A DNA stretch of 64,000 nt, from contig NC_089584.1 of assembly GCF_019320115.1 (NCBI RefSeq), positions 51,581,633 to 51,645,632 on the forward strand, written 5' to 3'. Origin of the DNA: Miscanthus floridulus (lineage: Eukaryota > Streptophyta > Magnoliopsida > Poales > Poaceae). Shown one piece after another: positions 11,111 to 22,084 of the stretch. How positions within the stretch are numbered: the stretch's first letter is position 1; the number at the start of each line of letters is the position of its first letter. The notes under the pieces are model-generated. The model had not been told where the DNA came from, did not search any database, and was given only the letters and a program-made list of their open reading frames with translations. A program made the position numbers and the translations under genes.

Positions 11111-11289
11111 TTTTTTGTCTTAAAAGTCAATTCGAAGTCCCAAATTCAAATTTTAAAATTTTTAAATATATTTTTATTTTAAATCTACATATATAAGCAA
11201 GTAATTTTTTATGTGTACGGGAAAATATAGCAAATTATTTTTATTATATTTTTACATTTATATATACATTTACATATTTATAAAAAATA

Positions 11290-11365
11290 TGTAGGGGCGG
11301 CTGAATCAGAAACTGCCCCTATAAATGCATTTGTAGGGGCGGCCGGTCTTTAGAGCGGTCCCTAC
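11290..11365. repeat. GTAGGGGCGGCT-type subterminal repeats, right side of the array
   Basis: Direct copies at about 11291 and 11331 and inverted ones near 11312 and 11354 mirror the cluster at 9010-9225. Together they bracket the fold-back array. Confidence 0.7.
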
Positions 11366-11375
11366 AAATAACTCG

Positions 11376-11383
11376 TATATATT
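11376..11383 (+). promoter_or_regulatory. Possible TATA box on the plus strand
   Basis: TATATATT is followed by CTAAAGC and, about 30 nt on, the C/T-rich leader of the GC-rich exon-like fragment. It points right, opposite to the minus-strand TATA box at 8969. Confidence 0.4.
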
Positions 11384-11399
11384 CTAAAGCACAGTCAGC

Positions 11400-11925
11400 C
11401 CACTCATCCCCTCCTCTCTCTCTCTCTTATGCTCCTGAGTTGCGACGCGAGCGAGACGACGGCGCAGGGCGACCTCAGGCGGTGGTCGGCCCTCCGCGCG
11501 GCGGCAGCCACCCTTGTCTTCCTCCTCTTCCTTCTCCTCCTCCTCCTCCTGGTCCTCCACCACTCCCCTTCCTCCTCGCGACGCAAGGCAGCGGGTCGCA
11601 GCGGCACGAACGGCAGCCTAGGGTTTGGTCCCTCCGTCGCCACCGTGGCGGCATCGTAGGCCGTTCCCACTGACTGTCCCCAGCGGTGGCGCCCTAGGGA
11701 TGACCGATCCCGGCGTAGTGGCCCTTAGCGGTGGTGGCCTGCCATCGCCGCCGCGCGGTGTCCTCCTCGCCTCCTCGCCGGTCGTCGCCCTCCACCTCTG
11801 CCTAGCGCGCCGTACACCTCCTCGTTCCCTCGTCTTCTCCACAATCAGGACCCACCGGGCACCGTGGCCGGCGCTGCCACCTCGTCACTGCCTGCTACAG
11901 GTACCGGTGTTCCCCGTGCCAGTTC
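11400..11925 (+). pseudogene. GC-rich exon-like fragment, function unknown
   Basis: After a CT-repeat leader (11405-11428) the sequence becomes strongly GC-rich, as in 5' exons of grass genes, and contains GGTTTGG/ACGGCAGCCTAGGG-type leader motifs. Several frames stay open: 11429-11659 with a Leu/Ser-rich stretch from a TCC repeat, 11440-11673, and 11625-11990 (121 codons). None has a domain I recognise and the three plus-strand frames compete, so no protein is called. CCTGCTACAG followed by GTACCGG at about 11895 could be a splice donor. It could be a captured host exon or the leader of a degenerate transposon gene. Confidence 0.4.
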
Positions 11926-13918
11926 AGAAAAAAGAAAGCCTGAAGATTATTTTGCATAAAGCACATAAACTTACTTCCTCAATTTTTTGATGATCAAGTA
12001 CCTGCCTTAGTGTTACCACCTCAGAAGGTACACACACACGCTTCTTAAGGACCTGCAACTGTAGCATGGTACAGATCTAGCTCTAGATGTGCCTACCTTG
12101 ATATTACCACCTGAGAATTTACAAATAGGTAGATAATACATTGAAGTGCTGACAAATATATTTTCAGCCACAAACTGTACGTATGACTGTCAAGATTATT
12201 AGTACTTGACGTTTTCCGAGCCTGGGTTAGTATATAGATTGAAATACATTTGATTCACCAATCACTACGGGTTTATATAATTTGTTTTATTCTCAGCTGA
12301 ATCCCGCGAGGAAGTGTTTATACCCCAACATAGAAACACCAATCCAATATAGCATATCAGCTTAAGCATTTCTTAGTCATGATGCCTTCCAATCTTGGAT
12401 TAGTAGATTGTAATACATTTGGTTCATCATGTGTTCATAATTTGGTTAAGGTCAGGCAGAATCTCAAAAAAAAAATGTTGACCAAATTATTTTAATCTAA
12501 ATCTTTAGTGCTTGCAATAAAAATAAATGTTGCTCCTTATAGATCTTCAGGTAAGAATATGAGTGTACAGACTACGGAGTCAGGAAATTTTTATAGCTTT
12601 GCATAATCTGTGTCTTGACTAGGACCTATTAGAGTTAGGAAATTGGAAGTATGCAATTGATAAACAATATGTGTAGAGAATCTAGGTGTCTGTTCAGTTA
12701 AATCCCTAATAGTACACTGTACAGTACCTGTTTGTTTCAGGATTTAAGCATTATGTTACCTATATGCAACATGGCAATGTCCAGATTCTGGATATATAAT
12801 GGTTGTCATATGACTCATATCCTTTTCATGGTAAATTTGCAGAGCACATGTTGGTCTTTAGGTAATTAACATATGGACATTCTGGATATATGTTGGTCTC
12901 TAGGAAGAGTTCTTTGCCATGCATTGCCCTGCAGCTTATATGGTGGTTCGTTTGTTCCGAAGGAATACGACTCCACTATTTACATTTATGAAACGGAATG
13001 CTATACAGTTATTCGTATTCATCTATCTTTGAAACATATGGTTCCTGTCTGATGGCTGCACGGAACCACAGACAATTTAGTGTGGGGTGGGTACATGTAC
13101 GATTTTTTTTTCAGAATCGGAGGTCTTTTATTTACTTGCATACCTCATGATTTCTGCTTCCCTATCCAAAAATAATGAACAGTTTCTTTTGTCAGCCCAT
13201 TCACATTCTGCAGGTCCCTTTCGTTGTCTCAGGAATGCGCTGATTCTTGGTAAGTTCAGATAGGTGCAGTACATGCATCGGACATGTACAACTCCTCTAA
13301 AATAATCCCATAGTTACCATTGAAAATTTTGTGAACAACCACGTAATCAGTGGTAAATTAATCAGCAAGTACTTTCTTATTGTTTCAATTGCAGTCTGAA
13401 TTTTCAGCATGTTTGGATCTGACTTATATATACTATCTCATATATTAGGCTGCAATCTGAATTTTTAGCAAGTCTTGATCAGAATTATATTAATCTGTAT
13501 ATTTAGCAAGTAATGATCTAAATAATAATATCTCTTATAACATTCATTACCTCTTGTTCTAAGATTTTCTTATAATATTTTATTTAGATCACGAGCTCTT
13601 AATATTGATGAGGGAACATCAATACATGATAAGGCCCCAGGGGATACTCCTAAACTTCTAGTGAACCACTGTCTTTAGGAGTCAAGACCCTGTTTGAATG
13701 AGAAGTAGTAAGCCGATAACAGTGAAGGTAAGCTCAATTGACTTCTCAGATATCTCAAATTTCTGATGGCTCAACTACTGTCTTTAGTGTTGGGCCTCCA
13801 AACAATGTCACTACCTCTGAAATATTTACTGTATATGTGCATTAGTAACTAAGATATAAGTTGATTTGTAGTAGCTGCTGCAGAGTCCTCTATGATTTAA
13901 TTTCAGTATGTAACCTGA
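11926..13918. other. AT-rich intron-like sequence, no gene seen
   Basis: This is T-rich, noncoding DNA resembling plant intron sequence downstream of the GC-rich fragment. No transposon terminus, domain or repeat was recognised in it. Confidence 0.5.
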
Positions 13919-14045
13919 GAGGCTGTTCGGCTGGCTAGCTGGCTCTGTCACTCATGGAATCACTGTTCACGTCCTGTCCAGAACAGTATTTTTCTGTCAC
14001 AACAATCAGCCGGAACAGTATTTTTCAGTCCTGCCGAACAGACCC
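13919..14045. mobile_element. Small MITE with GGCTGTTCGGC termini
   Basis: The left end GGCTGTTCGGCTGG (13921) is mirrored on the right by CCTGCCGAACAGACC (14031-14045). The interior has GAACAGTATTTTT twice. This resembles abundant grass miniature elements. A short TGAG flanks both sides (13915-13918 region and 14045-14048), too short to fix the superfamily. Confidence 0.6.
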
Positions 14046-14333
14046 TGAGTTTGTAGCATGAGTCAAAACGGTTATTTGATTTTGAGAAAATAATATATTG
14101 TAGTCTGAAAGTCTAATGCTACAGGGGTGTTAGATGCAATCACTACATTGAGTAGTGGCACACTTCTGCGTACACCGTACACAGAGGAGTTGCAGCATGT
14201 GTCAAGACGTATATATATCGACAATCCTCATTAGCTTATATGTTTGTATACATACTTGTAACATTCACTTAGGTAGAAATCCTCAGTACCAACACCTTGT
14301 ACTCTTGTGCTTGTGGTCAGATTTGAATTTTAT

Positions 14334-14340
<7 letters not shown>

Positions 14341-14403
<63 letters not shown>
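14341..14403. repeat. (AT)n microsatellite, about 63 bp
   Basis: This is an uninterrupted AT dinucleotide repeat. It creates the false Tyr-Ile repeat frame of 14155-14451. Confidence 0.97.
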
Positions 14404-14406
<3 letters not shown>

Positions 14407-14439
14407 TCAAATTGTAAATTTAATTTTTTTTTGCGAAAA

Positions 14440-14640
14440 AATACACTGTAGGGATGGTTCTAAACTGAACCGCCCCTACAAACAGGTATTATAGGGGCGG
14501 CTGATACTACAGGCACCCCTACAAATCGATTTTGTAGGGACGTCCTATAACACCAGCCGCATCTACAAATCGATAATTTATAACCATATTTTAGTAGGAA
14601 CAGCTAGCCAAACCGTCCCTATAAATACCCATGAGCCGGG
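14440..14640. repeat. Third cluster of GTAGGGGCGGCT-type repeats
   Basis: Five or more direct and inverted copies run from TGTAGGGATGG (14447) to AACCGTCCCTATAAAT (14612), the same subterminal motif as 7088-8190 and 9010-9225. It could be the far end of the CACTA-like element whose other parts are 9010-11395, but a CACTA terminus with TSD is not visible. Confidence 0.65.
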
Positions 14641-15404
14641 ATGCGCGGCCATCCATCTGTCGCGGAGGAGCGTCGCGCGGCCGAGACGCACATTCGCGCG
14701 GGTGGTGCCGGATTTCAAATTTTGAATTGACGCCTTCCGAGCGGCAAGCGCCAGCCGCCGAGGCACATTAGAAATTTGAATTGATCCTATCTTCGGTGGA
14801 GCTTATCTCTTGGTAATCCAGCACGTGGCCCACAAATTTTGAGAAGCACGATTTGATTTACCTTGCTAGCTGACCGATGGGCCCAACTAGATATGCCAGC
14901 GTGTATGCTTGAGCTTTCTAGAAGCTTCATCATCTTGGAGGCGGTGGCGTCACTTCCGCACGTGTGGTGAGCGCTGAGCACCGGGCGCCGCATGCCGCAG
15001 TATCGCCGCCCATGTATAGAAACTAGGAGCTTCTAGAACATCCTCAGCCAAGGTGCAACACGTGCCGTCACAACGGTGTATTTTACGTATACGTATGTAG
15101 GCTGGCTTCAGAGTATGTACGTGTGTGTAGACTTGTTAGCTTTCAAGGAAGAAGCTAACATACCCACGTACATGCTTGTATGGGCCATGCACGAGTCACT
15201 TCTCAGGGCCCATAATTGAGATTAGTGGCCGCTAATGACCAGTACTAATCAGCCCAACTAATCTTCACGTACCCGGCCTTTTCATGTTGGTGCAAACTGG
15301 GCGAAATCCTTATGGAACAGGGATTGTGTGTTTGTACTCGTATATACCGGGCAATGGGCTTAATTATCAGTACACTAATTATTTTATTTAAAAGCTAATC
15401 ACAT
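14641..15404. other. Unrecognised sequence up to the Copia integrase fragment
   Basis: It is moderately GC-rich. Minus-strand frames at 14578-14766 and 14787-14993 show no known domain. The right edge, near 15404, is where Copia homology begins. Confidence 0.4.
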
Positions 15405-15641
15405 GTAGTAGAGTAACCAAACAAGAATCCTTCGTCACATTTCTTCTCAAACTTGCTCAATCTTGTGTCTTTCTTTAATATGTAGTATTTGCAACAAAAA
15501 AACCCGAAAGTATATAATATTAGGCTTTCTACCATTTAAGAGCTCATATGGTGTCTTCTCCAACATTGGATAACAATAGAGGCGGTTGCTATAATAACAA
15601 GCCATGTTGATTGCTTCGACACAAAATGAATGACTAACATT
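15405..15641 (-). pseudogene. Copia integrase C-terminal fragment
   Basis: The minus-strand frame from 15641 down carries EAINMACYYSNR, then LEKTPYELLNGRKPN and FRVF, the conserved C-terminal part of the plant Copia integrase core. A one-base shift then gives FEKKCDEGFLFGYSTT, the segment that follows it in the polyprotein. It lies between integrase start (48888) and RNase H (6013) in the order expected of one minus-strand element. Both ends are cut: at 15642 by a CACTA terminus, at about 15404 by unrelated DNA. The frameshift and missing flanks make it non-functional. Cysteine replacement in the FGCKCY region (here FLLQIL) is further decay. Confidence 0.85.
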
Positions 15642-16180
15642 CACTACTACTACACTTGCACCTTTCATAGCCGCGTCATAACCCACGTCGCAGTCTAATT
15701 TCGGTCTCGGCAGTCAGCTGTTGATAGTGATGGTCATAACCTTCACCGTTGGCATCTAGGACCGACTGCGGTGTATACTAACACCGCCGATTGACTTATG
15801 ATTTGTCCGTGATTAGGTCCTTACTTCAGTCGCATTAGAGCACGACCCGGCTGTGGATGTACACTAACACCGCCGCATTGGCAAATGATCCGATTGTGTA
15901 GAGGCTATCAAAACCATCGTGTGGGCACATCAACCGCCTGTGTAGTGGTCATCAGCACCATCGTCTTGTACTTCGACTCGACTGTCAGCGGTGCGGGTTC
16001 ACTGTCAATTCAACGGCCGAGACGCCTATGTAGAGGTTAACACCACCGTCACTTTAGCGTATGATACGTCAGTACAATGGTCATAGTCACCGTCGCCTTG
16101 CACCATGATTCACCTTTGATGATTGTTTAGTCGGTGTCGGGTTAATAAAGGAGTGGGCAGTGATATCCTTTTGATCCATG
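15642..16180. mobile_element. Left end of a second CACTA element (right end not found)
   Basis: It begins CACTACTACTACACTTGC directly after Copia sequence and ATT (15639-15641). It continues with about 500 bp of irregularly repeated motifs (variants of CACCGTCG, GTCATAACC, TAGAGG.TAACACC in both orientations), the look of CACTA subterminal arrays. The matching GTAGTG terminus followed by ATT was not found further right, probably lost in the later deletions and insertions around 34-41 kb. Confidence 0.6.
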
Positions 16181-16683
16181 CGCATCATAGTATAGCGACG
16201 GTGACAGAATTTCATCTGGTTTCACAATAGTTACTAGTTCATCTAGACCTTTAATAGCTTCATGAACACAAATCATACAGATAAATAATCATTATATTTA
16301 TAAATTATGTTCACAAATAAGAGTACTTTTTATAATAACAATGGATGCTACCATAACATCTTTCTTAACTGATGTCCTAACATAAGTGGTACATAGAGCA
16401 TACTAAAAGTACTAATGTATACAGACTTACATAACAAAACGACGTAGCTACGCTCCTTCTATGTGGCACTTCTTCTTACAAGGCAAAATGAATATAATTA
16501 GTGCATCCTTCGGATTGGTAGCCAATACACCATGGAAACCATCTTATTCATGTCTGATCCACAACCTGAACAAAGCAGCAGAATTAATAATATTGAACAT
16601 ACCATTCCTTTAGTTAACAAGCCAAAATTGGTCTATACATACATAGAGTGAAAACAACTACCTACCTAAACAAAGACTGTCGT

Positions 16684-17783
16684 GACGACGAAATGCAAGA
16701 AATGCACATTTACTGCTCTGTTAATGACTCCATGAACGAGGAAACATAAGGAAGATAGTAAGACATGTTCATATGGAAACGCCCTCTTGATCTACAAAAG
16801 CGGATGACACAAGGCATGGATGACATGAACCTTTATACGGTCCATGTCATATGCAATCAATGTTCTATCATTCCCAACAAGGAAAATGAAATTCTATTTT
16901 GGGTGAACTGTAATCACTATGTACTAATCATCACAAAGCTTAGAACCAACTTTAATATTCATGCAGTCCAAATAGTTCCTCCGTGTCCACAACATGCCTC
17001 AAACTCCAATTATTAGTACCATAGTCTTCAAGTATCCACACTAAAAGCCAAGACCTATTGCGAAAATCAGCACAGCACACACATGTGACCCTGAGCTTGA
17101 TGGATGGACATTTTAGCACTACCTAGTTTATGAATTGTCCTCCATATCTTTCCCTCCATATCAACAGTAACTATCGCAGAGTACTCAAGCATGTGCATAA
17201 AACCATTAAGGAAAATACTTCTCGATTTTCAACGTAGAACAATACTACCCTCGCCCCATTCAGATTTCTTAAAGATCCATGATGTAGTTTTAGATGAGTA
17301 GATCTCCACACCTACGCACGCACCCTCCACCTCAATAAATTCAATCACATGGAAGTGCGAGGACGTTGGGTCAAAACCTAAGCGAGCCTGACCAACAGAA
17401 TGGATGCTACATGACAGTACATGCCATTTGTCGGTCGTCGGATTGCAGAAAACATAGCGACATAATCTATTAGGCCCAGCACACTAGCAAAGGATGAGGC
17501 CGCTGTAACAATCTAAGACTAGGACTTTTTAAGGGGAAAGGGCAAGAAGGACAAGGAGTGCCGTTCACCGGTGATGCTGGTGAAGTGGCGATTGCCCTTC
17601 TACCAGCTGCCATAGAAGAAGCCAACGACAGTCTTTGAAAGCTTCTTACGTTGATAGGAGTCGGAGATAACACACCTCTAGGAGCGACAGACACACTTGC
17701 GGCAATACAAGGACCAGGGCGGGGAGGTAGCGGAAGATGTCGGCAAGCACATCATCTAAGAGGCTGTCCACTGCGTTCCTCAT
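16684..17783 (-). pseudogene. F-box protein pseudogene (F-box plus F-box-associated domain)
   Basis: On the minus strand the ATG at 17783 opens MRNAVDSLLDDVLADIFRYLP, where L-x-D-D-V-L-x-x-I-F-x-Y-L-P is an F-box, the motif that binds Skp1 in SCF ubiquitin ligases. Further along, in changing frames, come CNPTTDKWHVL, LGFDPTSSHFHV, VEIYSSKTTSWIFKKSEW, FLNGFMHMLEYS, VDMEGK.WRTI, WILEDYGTNNWSLRHVV and LIAYDMDR, the beta-propeller-like F-box-associated domain of a large grass family. Stops and frameshifts (first stop about 45 codons in) make it a pseudogene. Its 5' side is split off by the CACTA at 17843-32920 and resumes at 32924. It sits 500 bp inside a CACTA end, which suggests capture by that transposon. 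Target proteins are unknown. Confidence 0.85.
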
Positions 17784-17842
17784 GTTGGGTGCCTCCTTCA
17801 TCTGGAAGGACACCACCAGTCAAAGAGATGATGCTGCCCTAC

Positions 17843-17867
17843 CACTACAAGAAATGTGTGGCTTTTT
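17843..17867. repeat. Left terminal inverted repeat of the 15-kb CACTA
   Basis: It begins CACTACAAGAAATGTGTGGC and continues with TTTTT. It pairs with 32896-32920. Confidence 0.95.
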
Positions 17868-18170
17868 CACGTATTTAGTATGACAACAAGTCATAATGTC
17901 ACTATATCATCTGATTTATGACATTATATTTTAGGCATTTTGATTTAGTGACTATAAAAAGTTGTATGTCACAACAAATGTCATACAACTAGTCCTACTA
18001 GGTCCAGTGACGATATTTGCTATGTCATAAGGCCTATTTATGTGTCACAAAATATTTATTGATTTATTTTAAATATTGTTGTCCAAGTTGGCAAGGCCTA
18101 TTGCCACGTTATTGGGCCACTTATTCGTGGAAGCTAAAACAAGCACTTAAATGGACCAATCTGGCGCGCC

Positions 18171-18246
18171 AGGCCCAATAGCCACGCCTCGAAAAGCTTG
18201 CTTGCACCAGGCCCAAGAGCCACGCTTCAGAAAGCCTGCTGGCCGC
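18171..18246. repeat. 38-bp tandem duplication in the CACTA subterminal region
   Basis: AGGCCCAATAGCCACGCCTC at 18171 and AGGCCCAAGAGCCACGCTTC at 18209 start two consecutive 38-bp units, each followed by a GAAAGC.TGCT block. Confidence 0.75.
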
Positions 18247-18292
18247 AACACAGACTAAAGGCTACAAAATTGCTAAAAAATAGTGGGCACTA

Positions 18293-18350
18293 GGTCTCAA
18301 ATCCATGATCTTGTGGTTCACAAGTGACAAGCAAACCACTGAGTTGCGCA
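18293..18350 (-). other. Degenerate tRNA-like segment near the CACTA left end
   Basis: On the minus strand TGCGCAACTCAGTGGTTT (A-box-like) precedes GATTTGAGACC (weak B-box-like, 7 of 11 positions) by about 43 nt. It is weaker than the copy at 7409-7460. Confidence 0.3.
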
Positions 18351-19058
18351 TGTGGTTTTGTTATGAAACACATTTTATTCTATATATCATATCTATAGCA
18401 GGTAATGTACCATATGTGAACGAATCAATGTTCATGGACTTTGGTTCGAGTGTACTATGGGTGCGGCCAGTAGCGCTAGATCCAACAGTGAGGGGAGCTG
18501 CTGCGTCCAACGGTTGGCGAGGCAAGGCGCGTGGCGCGGTGAGGCCAAGGGCATGGTCGGTGGCGCGGGGCACGGCATCCAGCGGCCAACGGTGCTGCCT
18601 AGGGCCAGCGTCGAGCGCGGCAGCATAGCGGCTTGGCGAGTAGGCCAACCGGTGTTGCTAGCAACGTGGCTGGAGCTGATCTCCGTCAAGCAGCGGAGCA
18701 CCCTTGATTTGGTCTCCTAATCTCCTCAGAGTGCTAGCCTGCAAGAAAGGTATAGTCTTGCATCTTAGTGCTTAGTAGTTGCTTACTGCTTTGCTCTAAT
18801 TGCAGGACAATAGTTCATGGTAATACATTTTTGTATCTTAGTGTTTGTTTGTTAGCAAGAAATATATATAAAGAGTATGTGGTTACTTGGATAAAAAAGA
18901 TTTGTGCAGATTTATTTAACCCATTATTGGGATAAAGCAATGCTCAACTATTGTGTACAGATTGCATATAAATAATGACATGTCACATGTTTGATAATTT
19001 TGGTCAAATATCATATATATGTTATTTTTTTAGCAAGTGTATCTCATGATTTGGTGCA
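18351..19058 (+). other. CACTA leader region with a GC-rich block
   Basis: It contains a GC-rich stretch (18440-18715) with overlapping frames of 87-107 codons on both strands and no known domain, then AT-rich sequence. TTTGGTGCAG at 19049-19058 is a good splice acceptor immediately before the transposase ATG, so this is probably promoter, non-coding first exon and leader intron. Confidence 0.45.
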
Positions 19059-22000
19059 GATGGATAGATCTTGGATCAAGAGTAGGATGTTCAGTAGGGA
19101 ACACATGAATGGGCTGAATGAATTCATGACCTTTGTTTCCGAGAGATTCAATGATGATGAAGAGATGCTCTGTCCATGTCGTTAGTGTTTGAATCAGGTT
19201 CGCAAACCTAAAGGATAGGTGCAGGATCACTTGTATATTCATGGGATGGCTACTACTTACACTACATGGGTACATCATGGAGAACCATTGGAGGTTTTAC
19301 CACATGAAATTGATGACCATGTTGATGAACATACTAGTCTGAATGAGGATTTTTGCATGAATGTGGATGAAGAAGATGACCCTGACGATGGAATTCGTGG
19401 TATGGTAGAGGAGTTGTACACAACTCAAGAGGAAGGTAAAGGGAAAAATCTATGTTTGCAATTCTATTGGAAGAGATGAAGCAAGAATTGTACCCTGGTG
19501 GTCCTTGCACAAGGTTTTCTTTTGTGGTGAAGTTACTTCACATCAAGTCATTTTACCGAATTTCTAATGTTCCATTCACAGTGATACTGAATTTGTTGTC
19601 ATCATCATTCCCAAATTGCTCTATTCCTGCATCATATGAGGAAGCAAAGAGACTTATCCGTGCATTGGGGCTCGGATACAATTCAATCCATGTGTGCCCA
19701 AATAATTGTGTTCTATTTCAGAAGAATCTAGAAAAAAATGATGTTTGTCCGGTTTGTGGTGCATCAAGATGGAAAGACAATGGTAGAAGAAAGAAGGTTC
19801 TTGAGAAGGTTTTGCGACATTTTCCATTGATTCCTAGGCTAAAGAGAATCTTTTCTTGCAAAAGAACGGTAGAGGAGGTGCAATGGCACAAGTTGAAGAG
19901 GAAGCCAGTGGAGAATGAGCTTAGCCATCCAGCTGATGGCGAGGCATGGAAAGATTTTGATAGAAAGTATGGGTGGTTTGCAAAAGATGCAAGGAACATC
20001 AGACTTGGCCTTGCTACTGATGGTTTCAATCCATTTGGAAAATGAGCTCCTTGTATAGCATGTGGCCAGTGTTTCTTATCCCGTACAACTTTCCTCCATG
20101 GGAATGTGTAGAGCAATCAAACTTTATCATGGGCCTGCTTATCCTTGGTCGAGAATGCCCAGGAAAGGACATTGATGTCTTCTTGGAGCCACTTGTTGAG
20201 GAATTGCTAGAGCTTTGGAAAGGCATCCCTACTGTTGATGCACTTACTAAGAAGAAGTTTGATCTACATGTTGCTGTAATATGGTGCATTCATGATTATC
20301 CTGCTTTGAGCACATTAGTCAGGTAGAGTCACAAGAGGTTATTATGCTTGTGTGCATTGTGATAAAAACCCTTGCTCCAAAAGGATAAGGATTAAGATAT
20401 GTTACATTGGCCATCGGTGTTTCCTTGCTAGGGACCATCCATGGAGGAGAAGGAAGGTGTTTGATGGTAATGTTGAAAACCATGAGAAGCTAGAGAAATT
20501 TACCATGGATGAGCTGATGGAGCAACTAGAGAGGGTCAAGGATGTCAGACTAGGAAAGAATCCTAAAAGCAAAAAAAGAAAGTGGGACGAAGAGGGCCAA
20601 TGTTGGAAGCGACAGTCATGTTTGTGGGATTTGCCGTATTGGTCAAGTTTGAAGCTGCGGCATAATCTTGATGTGATGCACATTGAGAAAAATATATGTG
20701 AGTACATCCTTGGTACATTTCTAGGCATGTCTGGGAAGTCAAAGGATAGTGCAAATTCTAGGCTTGATTAGGAAGATATGGGCATTAGTAAGCATTTACA
20801 CTTGATTCGTGATGGAGATTCATATAGTGCTCCCCATGCCCCTTACACAATGACTAAACACACAGAAGGCTGATTTTTGTGATTTTTTTTGAAGAGTGTA
20901 AAATTTCCAGAAGGATACGCTTCCAACTTAGCAACATGTGTACTGCAGATGGATGCAACCTCCAAGGACTAAAAACTCATGATTGTCACATTCTTCTTCA
21001 AAGGATTATACCCGCTGCTGTCCGAGAAATCATGCACAAGGACATATACAAAGCACTTGCTGAACTAGGTCATTTTTTCAGCAACTTTGTGCAAAAACTT
21101 TGAAGTTAGATGTGTTGGAAAGACTGAAAGCTGACATCCCAATCATTCTATGCAAGCTTGAGAAAATATTTCCTCCTTTTTTGATGTGATGCTACACCTG
21201 GCTGTCCATTTACCTGAAGAGGCAATTCTTAGAGGTCCAGTACAATATGGATGGATGTACCCAGTAGAAAGAAGGTTGTTAACAATGAAACGGTTTGTGA
21301 GGAACATGGCAAGGCCAGAAGGGTCCATTGCAGAAGCATATGTTGCCGCTGAGTGTTTGACTATTTGCTCGAGGTACTTTGGTGATGATGTTGAGACACG
21401 ATACAATCGGGAGGGCAGAAATAGAGAGCGTGTTGCTATTGTTAAAAGAGACCTATCTATTTTCCAGCATGGAACTGATCTTCTTGGAGCACCAAATCTT
21501 ACATATCTTGAGCATGATTATGAAAAAATGGTTTGGTTTGTGCTAAACAATTGTCCGGAGGTTGAGCCATATATTGAGTATGTCAACCTGTCTACTATTT
21601 TCATTATTTCTTGTAACTTAATTATTAGCTCTAATGTTTGAATTATCTATCATTTTTAGGATATACAAGAAAGAGTTGTAGAATGAAGGATGTCCTAATC
21701 TTCAAAAAAATCCTTGAGAAGCAATTTTCTCGATGGTTTAAGAAGCACGTGAGTTTGATCTCTATTAATTTATTTCATCATTTTCTTCCTGGTTTAAGAA
21801 GCAAATTTTTATGTCCATTAATTTTTTCTATAGAATACAAAACTTTGTTACATAGAGAGACAAGACATAAATGATGAGCTATTTGCACTGTCATGTGAGC
21901 CTGATCTACTGAGTTCGAATTTATTGAGCATGTCTTGTTAATGGTGTTCGATTCCACACTGTAGACCGTGAGAAAAATAGAAGAACACATAATAGCGGAA

Positions 22001-22084
22001 TTATGGCCGAGGGTACACATGACAACCAGGATATTGACTTCTCTAGTTCCTTGAAGGAAATAATTGAGCTTAGATAAAACGCAG

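Noticed and set aside
11404..11842. Arg-rich and Leu/Ser-rich frames on both strands
   Set aside because: All follow from GC-rich composition and a TCC/GGA repeat; frames compete and none resembles a known protein.
14155..14451. 98-codon frame with a Tyr-Ile repeat resembling a membrane segment
   Set aside because: It is the (AT)n microsatellite read in frame.
19718..20728. Minus-strand frames of 87-132 codons opposite the transposase
   Set aside because: They are shadows of the plus-strand CACTA transposase, whose domains are clear.
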